This document shows positions 6,848 through 15,904 of a stretch of 64,000 nt of DNA, piece after piece. Within the stretch, counting starts at the first letter, position 1. Each line of letters starts with the position of its first letter. The notes beneath the pieces were generated by a model that saw only the letters and a program-made list of their open reading frames with translations, made no database searches and was not told the origin of the DNA. The stretch is from Nonomuraea jiangxiensis (GTDB taxonomy: Bacteria > Actinomycetota > Actinomycetes > Streptosporangiales > Streptosporangiaceae), in NCBI RefSeq assembly GCF_900099965.1, contig NZ_FNDJ01000002.1:496001-560000 (forward strand), in the 5' to 3' direction. A program made the translations under genes and the position numbers.

Positions 6848-9403
6848 ATGAACCACGACCGACTCCCCGCACCCCTGGCCAACGCCCCCTCGGGCGAGCA
6901 GCCGCGCGACCTGCCGCCGGCCGTCCGCCCGGCCGCCACCCCCGGCCGCACCATACACATGATCGGCAACGCGCACCTCGACCCGGTGTGGCTGTGGCCG
7001 TGGCAGGAGGGCTACCAGGAGGCGCGGGCGACGTTCTGGTCGGCGATCCACCGCATGGACGAATATCCGGACTTCGTCTTCACCTGCGACCAGGTCGTGC
7101 TGCTGTCGTGGGTGGAGGAGTCGGACCCGGAGCTGTTCGCCAGGATCAGGGAGAAGGTGGCCGAGGGCCGCTGGGTCATGACCGGCGGCTGGTGGGTGGA
7201 GCCCGACTGCAACATGCCCTCGGGGGAGTCCTTCGTCCGCCAGGGCCTGTACGGCCAGCGCTACCTGAGGGAGAAGTTCGGCGTCACCGCCACGGTCGGC
7301 ATGAACGTCGACCCGTTCGGCCACCACGCCATGCTGCCCGCCATCCTGCGCGGCCAGGGCATGGACTCCTACTGCTTCCTGCGCCCAGGACCGCATGAGA
7401 GCGAGCTGCCCGGCACGCTGTTCTGGTGGGAGGCCCGCGACGGCAGCCGGGTGCTGGCCTACCGGATCCCGTTCGAATACTGCAGTCCGCCCGGCGAGGT
7501 CGCGGGCCAGACGGAGAAGGCGCTGGGCCAGCTCGACCGCTCGCTTGGCGACGTCATGGTCTTCTACGGGGTGGGCAACCACGGCGGCGGCCCCACCAGG
7601 GCGAACATCGAGTCCATCCACCGCTACGACCGGATGGGCACCTTCGGCGAGCTGATGATGTCCTCGCCGCGCCGCTACTTCGACGAGATCACCAAGCGTC
7701 TGGGCGAGCAGGGCCTGGCCGCGCTGCCGGTGTGGCGCGAGGACCTGCAGCACCACGCGCCCGGCTGCTACTCCGCGCACTCCGGGATCAAGGCGTGGCA
7801 GCGCAGGGCGCAGGCCGCCGTGCTGTCGGCCGAGCGGTGGGCGGCCGTGGCCGGCCACGACGCCCGCGCGGAGCTGGAACGGGCCTGGAAGCAGGTGCTG
7901 TTCAACCAGTTCCACGACGTGCTGCCGGGCTCGGCCATCGAGCCGGCCTACGACGACGCCCGCGACCAGCTCGGCGCCGCCGTGGCCGCAGCCGAGCGGA
8001 TCATCACCAGGGCGCACAACGTGATCGCCCGCGACGTGCGCGTGACGGAGGAGCCCGGCACCCAGCCGGTGATCGTCTTCAACCCGCACCCGTGGCCCGT
8101 CACCACCCGGGTCGAGCTGCAGTACGGCCTCGCGCCCGGCGGCGTGCACGTGGTGGACGCCGCCGGTGGCGAGGTGCCCGGCCAGGAGGTCCAGTCGGTG
8201 GCCAGCACGGACGACAAGAGGCGCGGCGCCACCGTGTTCCGGGCGGAGCTGCCCGCGCTCGGCTACCGCCTCTACCGCCTGCGGCCCGGCGCGCCGGCGT
8301 TCCGGAGCGGCCTGTCCGCGAGCGCGCACCACCTGGAGAACGACCTGCTCCGCCTGGAGCTCGACCCGGCCACCGGCTGGCTGACGAGCCTGCTCGACAA
8401 GCGCACCGGCGTGGACCTGGTGGCCGGCGCGGTCGGAGAGCACACACAGATCTGCGCGGACCCGACCGACACCTGGGGCCACCGCGTCGTGTCCTACGCC
8501 TGGCCGGGCGTGGCGATGGCGACGACGGCCATCGTGCCGCGCGAGGACGGGCCGCTGCGCGCCCGCGTCCGGGTCGAGCGCGCGTGGGGCCGCTCGACGA
8601 TGGCCGAGGAGTTCCTGCTGGGGGACGGCGACGACGCGGTCGAGGTACGGGTCACGCTCGACTGGCGCGAGCGGGGACACCTGATGAAGCTGCGGTTCCC
8701 GGTGGCGCTGCGGGACCCGGCGGCCACGTACGAGATCCCGTTCGGGCACCTGGCCCGGCCGGTGGACGGGGCCGAGGAGCCCGCGCAGTCGTGGGTGGAC
8801 CTGTCGGCCGCCGGAGCGGGGCTCGCCGTCGTGAACGACGCCAAGCACGCCTACGACGTCTCCCCGGCCGGTCCCGGCGGCAGCCCCAGCATCGGGATCA
8901 CCGCCGTGCGCAGCCCCGTCTACGCCTGGCACGACCCGCGGCTGCTCGATCCGGAGGGCCACTACTCCTACCAGGACCAGGGGGTGCAGCGGTTCACGTA
9001 CCTGCTGGTGCCGCACGCGGGGGACTGGCGGGCCGCGGGGCTCACCCGGCGGGCCGCGCTGCTCGGCTCCCCGGCGCGGGCCATGCAGGAGAGCTTCCAC
9101 GACGGCCCCCTCCCGGCGCTGCGCGGCTACGTGGACGACGGTGGTGACCAGGTCATGGTCACGGCGGTGAAGTGTCACGAGGACCGGCCGGGTGACCTGG
9201 TGGTCAGGGCCGTCGAGACCACGGGGGAGGCCGCGGTCGCCACCCTGCGCGTCCCGCTGGCGGGGGTCGTGCTCACGGCGGAGTTCGGGCCGAGCCAGAT
9301 CCGTACGTTCCGGATCCCGCTCGACGATCCGCTCGCCGCCACGGAGACGGACCTGCTCGAGCTGGACACCCGCAGGGGCGCCTTCACGGTCGAGCCATGG
9401 TGA
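6848..9403 (+). CDS. GH38 alpha-mannosidase
   Basis: An 851-residue protein, the usual size of bacterial GH38 enzymes. The catalytic domain opens with the zinc-binding GNAHLDPVW (about residues 38-46); GMNVDPFGH (about 151-159) holds the predicted nucleophile Asp, and FNQFHDVLPGS is the conserved zinc/substrate segment. A long C-terminal beta domain follows. There is no signal peptide, so it should hydrolyse alpha-mannosides in the cytoplasm. The start at 6848 has CGGAGG just upstream. The stop region overlaps the next gene by 7 bases, so the two form an operon behind the promoter and operator at 6762-6805. Confidence 0.9.
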   Translation: MNHDRLPAPLANAPSGEQPRDLPPAVRPAATPGRTIHMIGNAHLDPVWLWPWQEGYQEARATFWSAIHRMDEYPDFVFTCDQVVLLSWVEESDPELFARIREKVAEGRWVMTGGWWVEPDCNMPSGESFVRQGLYGQRYLREKFGVTATVGMNVDPFGHHAMLPAILRGQGMDSYCFLRPGPHESELPGTLFWWEARDGSRVLAYRIPFEYCSPPGEVAGQTEKALGQLDRSLGDVMVFYGVGNHGGGPTRANIESIHRYDRMGTFGELMMSSPRRYFDEITKRLGEQGLAALPVWREDLQHHAPGCYSAHSGIKAWQRRAQAAVLSAERWAAVAGHDARAELERAWKQVLFNQFHDVLPGSAIEPAYDDARDQLGAAVAAAERIITRAHNVIARDVRVTEEPGTQPVIVFNPHPWPVTTRVELQYGLAPGGVHVVDAAGGEVPGQEVQSVASTDDKRRGATVFRAELPALGYRLYRLRPGAPAFRSGLSASAHHLENDLLRLELDPATGWLTSLLDKRTGVDLVAGAVGEHTQICADPTDTWGHRVVSYAWPGVAMATTAIVPREDGPLRARVRVERAWGRSTMAEEFLLGDGDDAVEVRVTLDWRERGHLMKLRFPVALRDPAATYEIPFGHLARPVDGAEEPAQSWVDLSAAGAGLAVVNDAKHAYDVSPAGPGGSPSIGITAVRSPVYAWHDPRLLDPEGHYSYQDQGVQRFTYLLVPHAGDWRAAGLTRRAALLGSPARAMQESFHDGPLPALRGYVDDGGDQVMVTAVKCHEDRPGDLVVRAVETTGEAAVATLRVPLAGVVLTAEFGPSQIRTFRIPLDDPLAATETDLLELDTRRGAFTVEPW

Positions 9404-11316
9404 TCGCCGACCCGCGCTCCCACGGCGGGACCGGCGAGCCGGGTTCTCCGGGGCGGGCCGTGGTGATCGCCGACCCGGACGGGGGCGAAGTGGTCGTCGA
9501 GGTGCTGGGCGGGGCGGGGCCGTTCGCGGTGCGGGGGCGGTGGGGGCGGCGACTCCCCACCGGCCGCCGCGAGCTGGCACTGAGCGTGGGCTACGACGGC
9601 GCCGAGCCCGCCTCCGGCACCGTGCGCGTGAGCAGGTCGGTGGCCGCCGCCGACCCATGGTGGCTCATCCCCGGCCTCTTCTACGGCGAGAACCGGCCCG
9701 CGGCCTGCCGGCGGGTGTTCCCCCGTTTCGAGGCGGGCGCCGACCGGCCGGGGGAGATGGTGTCCGGCAGGTGGGGGTTCCGGGCGGACCGGGCGGCCAC
9801 CCCCGCCGTCATGGTGTGGGGCGAGGGTCCCGGCGTCGCGCTGATCGCGGACGAGGAGTCGGGCCTGGGGCCGACCGGGCTGGCCTTCGAGCACGCGGAC
9901 GGGCTGGCCACGGTGTCGGTGCTGTTCCCGTACCGGGAGTATCCGGTCACCTACTTCGGCACGGAACCGCCGCTGCCCGCGCGGGCCGCCGAACAGGTCT
10001 GGCAGCCGGGGGAGCGGCACGTGCTGCGCGTCGCGACGTGCGCGCTGCCCGCCGACCGGCACGCGTACGCGCCGGTGTTGCGGGAGGACCACGCGCTGCG
10101 GCTGCCGTTCGCGCCGGTCGAGCCGTGGGAGAGCGTCGAGTCGGCGGCCGGCATCGCGGCCGAGGGGCTGTTCCGGTGGCACTACGACCCCGACCCTGGG
10201 GTGCTGCTGGAGACGATCGGGTTCGACAGGGAGGTCAGCGGCGCCGCCCCGCAGCAAGTGGACCGGCAGGCCATGCACGTCGGCTGGGTGAGTGGCATCC
10301 CGTGGGCGGCGGCCCTCCTGGAGCACGGGCTGCGGCGCGACCGGCCCGAGTACGTCGCCGCCGCCGCACGGGTGATCGACTTCATCTGCGCGAACCTGTC
10401 ACCGTCCGGCACCTTCTGGGGCACGTGGTACCGGCAGTCGGGCTGGTCGCAGAGCTGGAGCCGGACGAAGGGCGCTCTGCACGCCCGCACGCTGGGGGAG
10501 GCGACGCTGTTCCTGCTGCGCGCGCTGCGGCACCGGCCGGACCCGGCCTGGGCCGCCGCCGCCCGCTCCAACCTGGAGGTGATGGTGGCCCGCCAGCGTC
10601 CCGACGGCAACCTCGGCACGCTGCACCACGCCGTCACCGGGGAAGTGCTGTCCTGGTCGGGCGCCGCCGGCCTGACCTGGGTGGCCGCGCTGGCCGAGGC
10701 CGGGCACCTGGAAGCAGCGGAACGGGCGGGCGACTACTACGCCTCCTTCGTCGAACGGGAGTTCATCTACGGCGCGCCGGAGGACGTGGACCTGGCCCCG
10801 AGCTCGGAGGACGGCTACGCGGCCGTCATCGCCTACCTGGCGCTGCACCGGCACACGGGTACCGGGCGCTGGCTCGACCTGGCCCGCCGCGCGGCCGACT
10901 GGACGCTCACGTTCCGCTACTCCTACAACGTGCGCTTCCCGCCCCGCACTCCGCTCGGCACGTACGGGTTCGCCACCCGCGGCGCCGACCAGGCGTCCCC
11001 GGCCAACCAGCATCTGCACGCCTACGGCCTGGTGTGCACCGAGGAGCTGATCGAGCTGTCGGAGGCGCTCGGCGACCCGTACTACGCCGAGCGCGCCCAC
11101 GAGAGCCTGGCCTGCTTCCGCCAGTTCCTCCCGGCTGCCGACGGCGACCTCAACGCCTATCGCGGCATGATCACAGAGCGCTACTACCAGACGGACTGCT
11201 TCCAGCCCAAGGGCATGTACCTGACGTTGTCGCACTCCTGGAGCGCGGGGGTGCTGCTGCTGGCCTGCGAGCGGGTGCTCGCCCGTGCGGGCGCCGCCCG
11301 AGCGGGATCCGGCTGA
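9397..11316 (+). CDS. Putative (alpha/alpha)-barrel glycoside hydrolase
   Basis: A 639-residue protein co-translated with the GH38 enzyme (7-base overlap, ATG at 9397). The first ~230 residues look like a beta domain. From about residue 260 the sequence is a series of amphipathic helices with barrel-type motifs such as FWGTWYRQSGWSQSW, RQRPDGNLG, SSEDGYAAVIAYLALH and TDCFQPKGMYLTLSHSW. This resembles six-hairpin glycosidases and unsaturated glucuronyl hydrolases, but I cannot name the family. It probably acts on the same glycan as the neighbouring mannosidase. No signal peptide or membrane segment is visible. Confidence 0.65.
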   Translation: MVIADPRSHGGTGEPGSPGRAVVIADPDGGEVVVEVLGGAGPFAVRGRWGRRLPTGRRELALSVGYDGAEPASGTVRVSRSVAAADPWWLIPGLFYGENRPAACRRVFPRFEAGADRPGEMVSGRWGFRADRAATPAVMVWGEGPGVALIADEESGLGPTGLAFEHADGLATVSVLFPYREYPVTYFGTEPPLPARAAEQVWQPGERHVLRVATCALPADRHAYAPVLREDHALRLPFAPVEPWESVESAAGIAAEGLFRWHYDPDPGVLLETIGFDREVSGAAPQQVDRQAMHVGWVSGIPWAAALLEHGLRRDRPEYVAAAARVIDFICANLSPSGTFWGTWYRQSGWSQSWSRTKGALHARTLGEATLFLLRALRHRPDPAWAAAARSNLEVMVARQRPDGNLGTLHHAVTGEVLSWSGAAGLTWVAALAEAGHLEAAERAGDYYASFVEREFIYGAPEDVDLAPSSEDGYAAVIAYLALHRHTGTGRWLDLARRAADWTLTFRYSYNVRFPPRTPLGTYGFATRGADQASPANQHLHAYGLVCTEELIELSEALGDPYYAERAHESLACFRQFLPAADGDLNAYRGMITERYYQTDCFQPKGMYLTLSHSWSAGVLLLACERVLARAGAARAGSG

Positions 11317-11326
11317 TCCTCGGGGC

Positions 11327-12061
11327 TCAGGGGTCGGCCAGGCCGTGGCGGTAGGCGTAGGTGACGGCCTGGGCCCGGTCCCGGGCGCCGATCTTGGCGA
11401 ACAGGTTGTTGATGTGGGTCTTGACCGTGGCCTCGCCGATGAACAGGTCGCCGGAGATCTCGGCGTTGGAGCGCCCCCGGGCGATGAGCCGCAGCACCTC
11501 GGCCTCCCGCCTGGTCAGCCCGTCCGGCAGCGACTCACGATCAGCGGCCCCGGCCGGTGCCTTCCCGTCGGCGGGTCCGGACAGCGGCTTCCCGCCGGTG
11601 GGTCCGGCCGGTGCCTTCCCGTCGGCGGGCTTGGGCGGCGGCGGGAGCATGGTCTCCAGCAGGCGGCGCTGTACCGCGGTGTCGAGCTGGGCGTCGCCCC
11701 GCATCACGGTGGCCACCGCCCGGTCGATCTCCTCGGCGTCGGCGCTCTTGGTGAGGAACCCCCTCGCCCCGGCCTGGAGCGCGCTGAACACCGACTCGTC
11801 GTCGGAGTAGGTGGTGAGGACGACCACCTGGGTGTCCGGATGGGCCGCGCGGATGCGGCGGGTGGCCTCGACGCCGTCCATCCTGGGCATGCGCAGGTCC
11901 ATCAGCACCACGTCCGGCCGCTCGGCCGCGACCAGTTCGAGCGCCGCCTCACCGTCGGCGGCCGAGCCCACCACCTCGACGCCGGGCAGCAGCCCGAGCA
12001 GCAGGGTCAGCCCTTCCCGGACCACCGTCTGATCGTCCACCACGACCACCCGGGCGGTCAC
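11327..12061 (-). CDS. NarL/LuxR-type response regulator, orphaned
   Basis: 244 residues: a receiver domain (VVVVDDQTVVREGLTLLL at the start, phospho-acceptor in VVLMDLRMP at about residue 54, Lys in FLTKSA) and a C-terminal LuxR helix-turn-helix (LTRREAEVLRLIARGRSNAE). The linker is unusually long and low in complexity, with repeated Pro-Ala-Gly-Lys blocks encoded by repeated DNA around 11555-11640. The GTG start at 12061 overlaps the stop of a histidine-kinase-like remnant, the usual kinase-regulator coupling, but no intact kinase is present. A partner kinase must be encoded elsewhere if the protein is active. Confidence 0.85.
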   Translation of the reverse strand: MTARVVVVDDQTVVREGLTLLLGLLPGVEVVGSAADGEAALELVAAERPDVVLMDLRMPRMDGVEATRRIRAAHPDTQVVVLTTYSDDESVFSALQAGARGFLTKSADAEEIDRAVATVMRGDAQLDTAVQRRLLETMLPPPPKPADGKAPAGPTGGKPLSGPADGKAPAGAADRESLPDGLTRREAEVLRLIARGRSNAEISGDLFIGEATVKTHINNLFAKIGARDRAQAVTYAYRHGLADP

Positions 12062-12180
12062 CGGCCCCCTCCCCGCACCGCCGGCACGCCGTCCGCGGCC
12101 AGTCTCAGCCGCACCCGGAACCGTCCCCCGACCGGCACCGGCAACAGAGCACCGTACTGCCGAAACGTGGTCACTCCCGG
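12058..12180 (-). pseudogene. C-terminal remnant of a sensor histidine kinase
   Basis: The frame ending in the TGA at 12058-12060 reads FRQYGALLPVPVGGRFRVRL and then a short tail. This is like the last beta-strand of a DesK/NarX-type kinase ATPase domain (the GGxFRVR segment). Its stop overlaps the GTG of the response regulator. Upstream the frame stays open but without any kinase motif until it meets the SDR stop. The simplest reading is that a kinase gene was deleted, leaving about 40 codons. The fragment is short, so homology is tentative. Confidence 0.4.
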
Positions 12181-12258
12181 ATGATATCGACACAACTCAA
12201 CAGTCGCCGTCCCGGCCACAGCGTCCGGGGGCAGGGCGTCACGGGCTTCGCGCGACGG

Positions 12259-13014
12259 TCACACCGCGGCTCGCCCGCCGTCCACCGACAGGGTCGCGCC
12301 GTGGATGTTGGACGCGTCGTCGCAGGCCAGGAAGACCACCGCCGCGGCCACCTCCTCCGGGGTGCTGGGGCGGCGCGAGGGCAGCGCGGCGATCATGGGC
12401 GCCAGGTGGTCCCGCATCGCGGCGATCTTGTCCGTGAACGTGGGACCGGGCGCCACCGTGTTGACGCGCACGCCCGCGGGCCCGTATTCGCCGGCCCAGG
12501 ACTTGGTCAGGGAGTGGATGGCGGCCTTCGTGGTGCTGTAGAGGGCCGAGCCGCTGGTCCCGAACAGCCCGGAGATGGACCCGAGGTTGATGATCGCCCC
12601 ACTGCCCCGGGCCGCCATCGCGGGCGCGAGCAGGCCGGTGAGCAGGAAGGCGGCCTTGACGTTGACGGTCAGGGCCTGGTCGATGAGGTCCTCGCCCACG
12701 TCGGCCGTGGGCCCGGGCGTGATCAGCATCGCCGCGTTGTTGACCAGGATGTCCAGCGGGCCACCGGCCAGCCGGTGCGCGGCATCGGCGAGCTCGCCGA
12801 TGGCGGGCAGCCCCGCAGCGAGGTCGGCGCGTACGAACGAGGCCCGGCCACCCCGCTCGCTGATGGCCGCGACGACCTTCTCGCCGCGCGCGGTGTCGCG
12901 GCCGCTGACGATCACGTAGGCGCCCTCGGCGGCCAGCGCCCTGGCGATGGCCGCGCCGATGCCGTCGGTGGAGCCCGTGACCAGGGCCGTGCGGTCCTGA
13001 AGACGTGCGGACAT
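12259..13014 (-). CDS. Short-chain dehydrogenase/reductase
   Basis: 251 residues of a classical SDR: cofactor motif TGSTDGIG (about 14-21), NNAA, the catalytic Ser in LGSISGLFG, YSTTK (Tyr and Lys of YxxxK) and a C-terminal LSVDGG. It is an NAD(P)-dependent oxidoreductase of unknown substrate, usually annotated with 3-oxoacyl-ACP reductases. It is divergent from the TetR gene at 13123, whose operator-like palindrome lies in the shared 108-bp intergenic region, so it is probably repressed by that protein. Confidence 0.88.
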   Translation of the reverse strand: MSARLQDRTALVTGSTDGIGAAIARALAAEGAYVIVSGRDTARGEKVVAAISERGGRASFVRADLAAGLPAIGELADAAHRLAGGPLDILVNNAAMLITPGPTADVGEDLIDQALTVNVKAAFLLTGLLAPAMAARGSGAIINLGSISGLFGTSGSALYSTTKAAIHSLTKSWAGEYGPAGVRVNTVAPGPTFTDKIAAMRDHLAPMIAALPSRRPSTPEEVAAAVVFLACDDASNIHGATLSVDGGRAAV

Positions 13015-13089
13015 GAGGAGGTCCCCCCTTGCGAAGTTCTCGGTACGCGCTTCAGCGGCGGTACTCGCTTCAGGATGCCGAGGCTAAAA

Positions 13090-13105
13090 TGGACCCGCAA
13101 GTCCA
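13090..13105 (+). promoter_or_regulatory. TetR-type operator palindrome
   Basis: TGGAC-N6-GTCCA, a 5-bp-arm inverted repeat within a 16-bp site, located 18 bases before the ATG of the TetR gene and between the divergent SDR and TetR genes. Autoregulation and control of the SDR gene are inferred from position. Confidence 0.5.
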
Positions 13106-13122
13106 ATCTGAGAGGGGTGAAC

Positions 13123-13755
13123 ATGCCCGCGACGACCCGCAAAGGAGCCGCGACGCGGCAGCGCATCATCGAGGGCGCGGCCGCGCACATCCGCGAGCAC
13201 GGCGTGGCCGCCACCACCCTCGACGACGTGCTGGCCAGGACCTCGACCAGCAAGAGCCAGCTCTTCCACTACTTCCCCGGCGGGCGGGAGGAGCTGCTGC
13301 TGGCCGTGGCCCGCTTCGAGGCCGACCGCGTGCTGGAGGACCAGCAGCCCCAGCTCGGCGACCTCACCTCCTGGCCCGCATGGCAGCTCTGGCGCGACAA
13401 GGTCGTCGACCGCTACCGCCGCCAGGGCCGCCTGTGCCCGCTCAATGGCGTCATGTCACACCTCGGCAACGGCACCCCCGGCGCCCAGGCCGTGGTCACC
13501 GAGCTGATGAACCGCTGGCAGGCCGAGCTCGCCGCCGGCGTACGGCACATGCAGGGCGCGGGCGAGATCGACCCGGCCCTCGACCCCGACCGAACGGCGG
13601 CGGCCCTACTGGCCGGCATCCAGGGCGGCGTCCTGATCCAGATGTCCACCGGTCACACGACCCACCTGGAAGCCGCCCTGGACCTGACCCTCGCCCACCT
13701 CCGCACCCCCACACCCTCCACCACGAGCCCCAGCACGGCGCCTACGCCGGCGTGA
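13123..13755 (+). CDS. TetR-family regulator (LmrA/YxaF-like)
   Basis: A 210-residue repressor. The DNA-binding domain (about residues 10-56) runs RQRIIEGAAAHIREHG and then a helix-turn-helix TTLDDVLARTSTSKSQLFHY, followed by FPGGREELLLAV, which is typical of the LmrA/YxaF branch. The C-terminal ligand domain contains LCPLNGVMSHLG. The ATG at 13123 follows a GAGAGGGGTG ribosome binding site. The C-terminal tail is Thr/Pro-rich and its stop at 13753-13755 runs directly into a second, truncated TetR-like reading frame, which suggests the 3' end was altered by recombination. Confidence 0.88.
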   Translation: MPATTRKGAATRQRIIEGAAAHIREHGVAATTLDDVLARTSTSKSQLFHYFPGGREELLLAVARFEADRVLEDQQPQLGDLTSWPAWQLWRDKVVDRYRRQGRLCPLNGVMSHLGNGTPGAQAVVTELMNRWQAELAAGVRHMQGAGEIDPALDPDRTAAALLAGIQGGVLIQMSTGHTTHLEAALDLTLAHLRTPTPSTTSPSTAPTPA

Positions 13756-14567
13756 CGGTCCCGGACATCGCCGACCGAGCCGAGGTCGGCCGCATCACGT
13801 TCTTCCGCTACTTCGGCGACAAGCAGAAGGTCGTCTTCGCCGTCGAGGAGGAATGGCTGAACGACGTCGCGCGGCACCACCGCGAGCTGCGGCCCGGCTC
13901 CCCGCCGTCGCTGCCAGAGGCGCCCGCCCTGCCGCGCGACACCACCGAGACCGTCTGCGCGCGAGCCACCCGGGACCCCGCGCGCTACACCCTGCGCCGA
14001 CGGCTGATCGCGGAAAAACCCGAGCTTGGCGACCGCGCGGTCCGCAAGCAACGCCGCCTCATGGAGCTGATGACCGAGGATCCGCGGCAGCGGGAAGCCT
14101 CGGCGGAAACGGCCGTGCTGGCGCCCCAGCCCGCACCGGCCTGCGACCAGGCGGGTCACGAGCTCGCGGCCGGCGACCCGAGGGCGCTATGGCCGAGCGT
14201 GGCCGCGGCCTTCGACCGGCTCGGCGTCATCGCGGCCCCCGCACCGACACGCTCGCCCCGCAAGACCGACCCACCGCCCGACGGGCCCCAGACTCAGCCC
14301 CCGGTCCTTGGCTTGGGCTCAGCTCCGGTCCCTGACTGGGACTCAGCTCCGGTCCCAGATGCGGCCGGTCTCCCAGGCGTACTCCCAGGCCTGGATGTCC
14401 GGCGGCTCGATGCCCAGGCCCGTCAGGATGGCGCAGACCTGCTCACGATGGTGGTTGGCGTGGTTGAGCGCCTGGGCGAGGAAGATGCCGGCGCGGACTT
14501 CGCGCGTCCCCTCGTCCACGATGACCACGCGTTCCACGTCGATCGGCTTGGCCGGCACGTGCTGTAG
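13752..14567 (+). pseudogene. Truncated second TetR regulator, N-terminus missing
   Basis: A frame starting with GTG at 13752 (overlapping the stop of the TetR gene) encodes VTVPDIADRAEVGRITFFRY and then FGDKQKVVFAVEE. This is a TetR helix-turn-helix lacking the first helix; upstream codons HGAYAG complete the missing turn but belong to no start. A plausible ligand domain follows to about 14260. Beyond it the frame is low-complexity (repeated SAPVPD) and then only mirrors the DinB-like fragment on the other strand. I read it as a decayed gene; it could not bind DNA normally. Confidence 0.6.
14343..14558 (-). pseudogene. C-terminal fragment of a DinB-like protein
   Basis: A 71-residue frame containing QALNHANHHREQVCAILTGL and then GIEPPDIQAWEYAWETGRIW. 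These match the C-terminal helix (HxxxHRxQ) of DinB/DUF664 metal-dependent proteins, which are normally about 150-170 residues. The N-terminal half with the first metal ligand is absent and no Shine-Dalgarno sequence precedes ATG 14558. Probably a remnant; it overlaps the decayed TetR frame on the opposite strand. Confidence 0.55.
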
Positions 14568-14599
14568 CGCTGGCGCCGCCGCCGTTGGCTGATCCGGCT

Positions 14600-15316
14600 C
14601 AGCGGTCCGAGCCGAATGAGGCGTTCCGAGCGGCGCGTGCGGAGCCAGATCGACGAGGGTGATCGATTAGCGTCGGCGAAGTAGCCGACGAGTCATGGGA
14701 GGCCTCCTGCGGCGGCAACGGAGGTATCTGCTGCTGCGCGTGCAGGGTTTGGGTCCCGGAACTCGCATGAGCATGGGCAGACCGAAAGAGGTCAGAACCG
14801 GATATCCGCTGATGGCCATGATGTCCCCTTCCTTGGCCTGTCGGCCGCAGCCTTTCTAGCTCCGCTTGTACCCCTTCTCCCGTCCAGTGGTGTAGTCCCT
14901 GGGCCCCGGTCGACAACACCCCCTGGGTGTTCGGAAGTCTTCCGGCCTTCACCTCAGGATGACGGCCCCGGCGGGCAGCGCAGGCAATGGCGACACGAGA
15001 TCCTTGCCAAGGAGGTTTTGAGGCTGACCGGCAAGGGACGATCCAAACCTATGAACGAGCCCAAAGAAGATCGATCCGCAGACGCATCCGAACATGGCTG
15101 CTAAAGCCGCCCATCCTCGCGGCGCGTGGCGGGCAGGGCGTCGCCCAGCAGGGGCTCGATCACGTCCACGGGGGCGGGGGTGACGGGCGACGAAGGTTGC
15201 GCGGTCCGCGCTCTATGGCCTGTGCCAGGGGTGTGGGTGTTGGGGTGCCGCGACGTGGAGGTGGACGGGCGGCCGGGCGAGAGCGTCTCGCTCGCCGCCC
15301 GGACCCACCCGGGTGC
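14600..15316. other. 717-bp region without a confident gene
   Basis: Base composition is less G+C-rich than the neighbourhood around 14650-15110. On the minus strand a 50-codon frame at 14667-14819 begins MAISGYPVLTS and ends in an Arg-rich tail, with GGAAGGGG just upstream. A perfect 7-bp hairpin (CGTCGGC/GCCGACG) lies at 14671-14690. A further minus-strand frame ends at about 15099 with VDVIEPLLGDALPATRREDG, which looks like a genuine protein tail with no start. I take the region to be a scar of deleted genes between the TetR/DinB fragments and the conservon. Confidence 0.4.
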
Positions 15317-15904
15317 CTAGCTGCCGACCGGTTCCGCGCGGAGCCGGGCCGAGTGCTTGACCAGGGCGATCAGCACCTCCCGGCTCGACTCGCGCTTCCT
15401 GGCGTCGCACAGGATGATCGGGATCGAGGGGCTGAGCTGGAGGGCCAGGCGGACCTCGTCCAGCTCGAAGGTGGGAGCGCCCTCGAAGCAGTTGACCGCC
15501 ACCACGAACGGCGTGCCGCGCCGCTCGAAGTAGTCGACCGACGGGAAGCAGTCCGCCAGCCGCCGCGTGTCCGCCAGGATGACGGCGCCCAGCGAGCCCT
15601 CCGCCAGCTCGTCCCACACGAACCAGAACCGCTCCTGGCCCGGCGTGCCGAACAGGTACAGGACGTAGTCGTTGCCCAGGGTGATCCGGCCGAAGTCCAT
15701 CGCCACGGTGGTGGTGCGCTTGGCCTCCACCGAGGTGAGGTCGTCGACGCCGATCCCGCGGTCGGTCAGAACCTCCTCGGTCCGCAGCGGCCGGGTCTCG
15801 GAGACCGCGCCGACCATCGTCGTCTTGCCCGCGCCGAACCCTCCGGCGACCAGGATCTTGATCGCGGTGGGCAGGCGCGGACGCTCAGAGCGAGCGAAGG
15901 CCAT
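15317..15904 (-). CDS. cvnD: Conservon GTPase, CvnD-type
   Basis: 195 residues with P-loop GGFGAGKTT (about 20-28), switch/G3-like segment YLFGTPGQERFWFVWDEL and an AVNCFEG motif near the G4 position. This is the actinobacterial Ras-like GTPase of conservons (DUF742/roadblock operons). With the CvnA, CvnB and CvnC products it is thought to form a membrane-associated complex resembling a eukaryotic G-protein system. The gene overlaps the end of cvnC by 20 bases. The P450 gene (cvnE) that often follows is absent; a decayed region comes next. Confidence 0.92.
   Translation of the reverse strand: MAFARSERPRLPTAIKILVAGGFGAGKTTMVGAVSETRPLRTEEVLTDRGIGVDDLTSVEAKRTTTVAMDFGRITLGNDYVLYLFGTPGQERFWFVWDELAEGSLGAVILADTRRLADCFPSVDYFERRGTPFVVAVNCFEGAPTFELDEVRLALQLSPSIPIILCDARKRESSREVLIALVKHSARLRAEPVGS

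Noticed and set aside
6338..9658. A 1106-codon minus-strand frame opposite the LacI and GH38 genes
   Set aside because: Composition is that of an antisense shadow in high-G+C DNA; the plus strand carries clear GH38 motifs.
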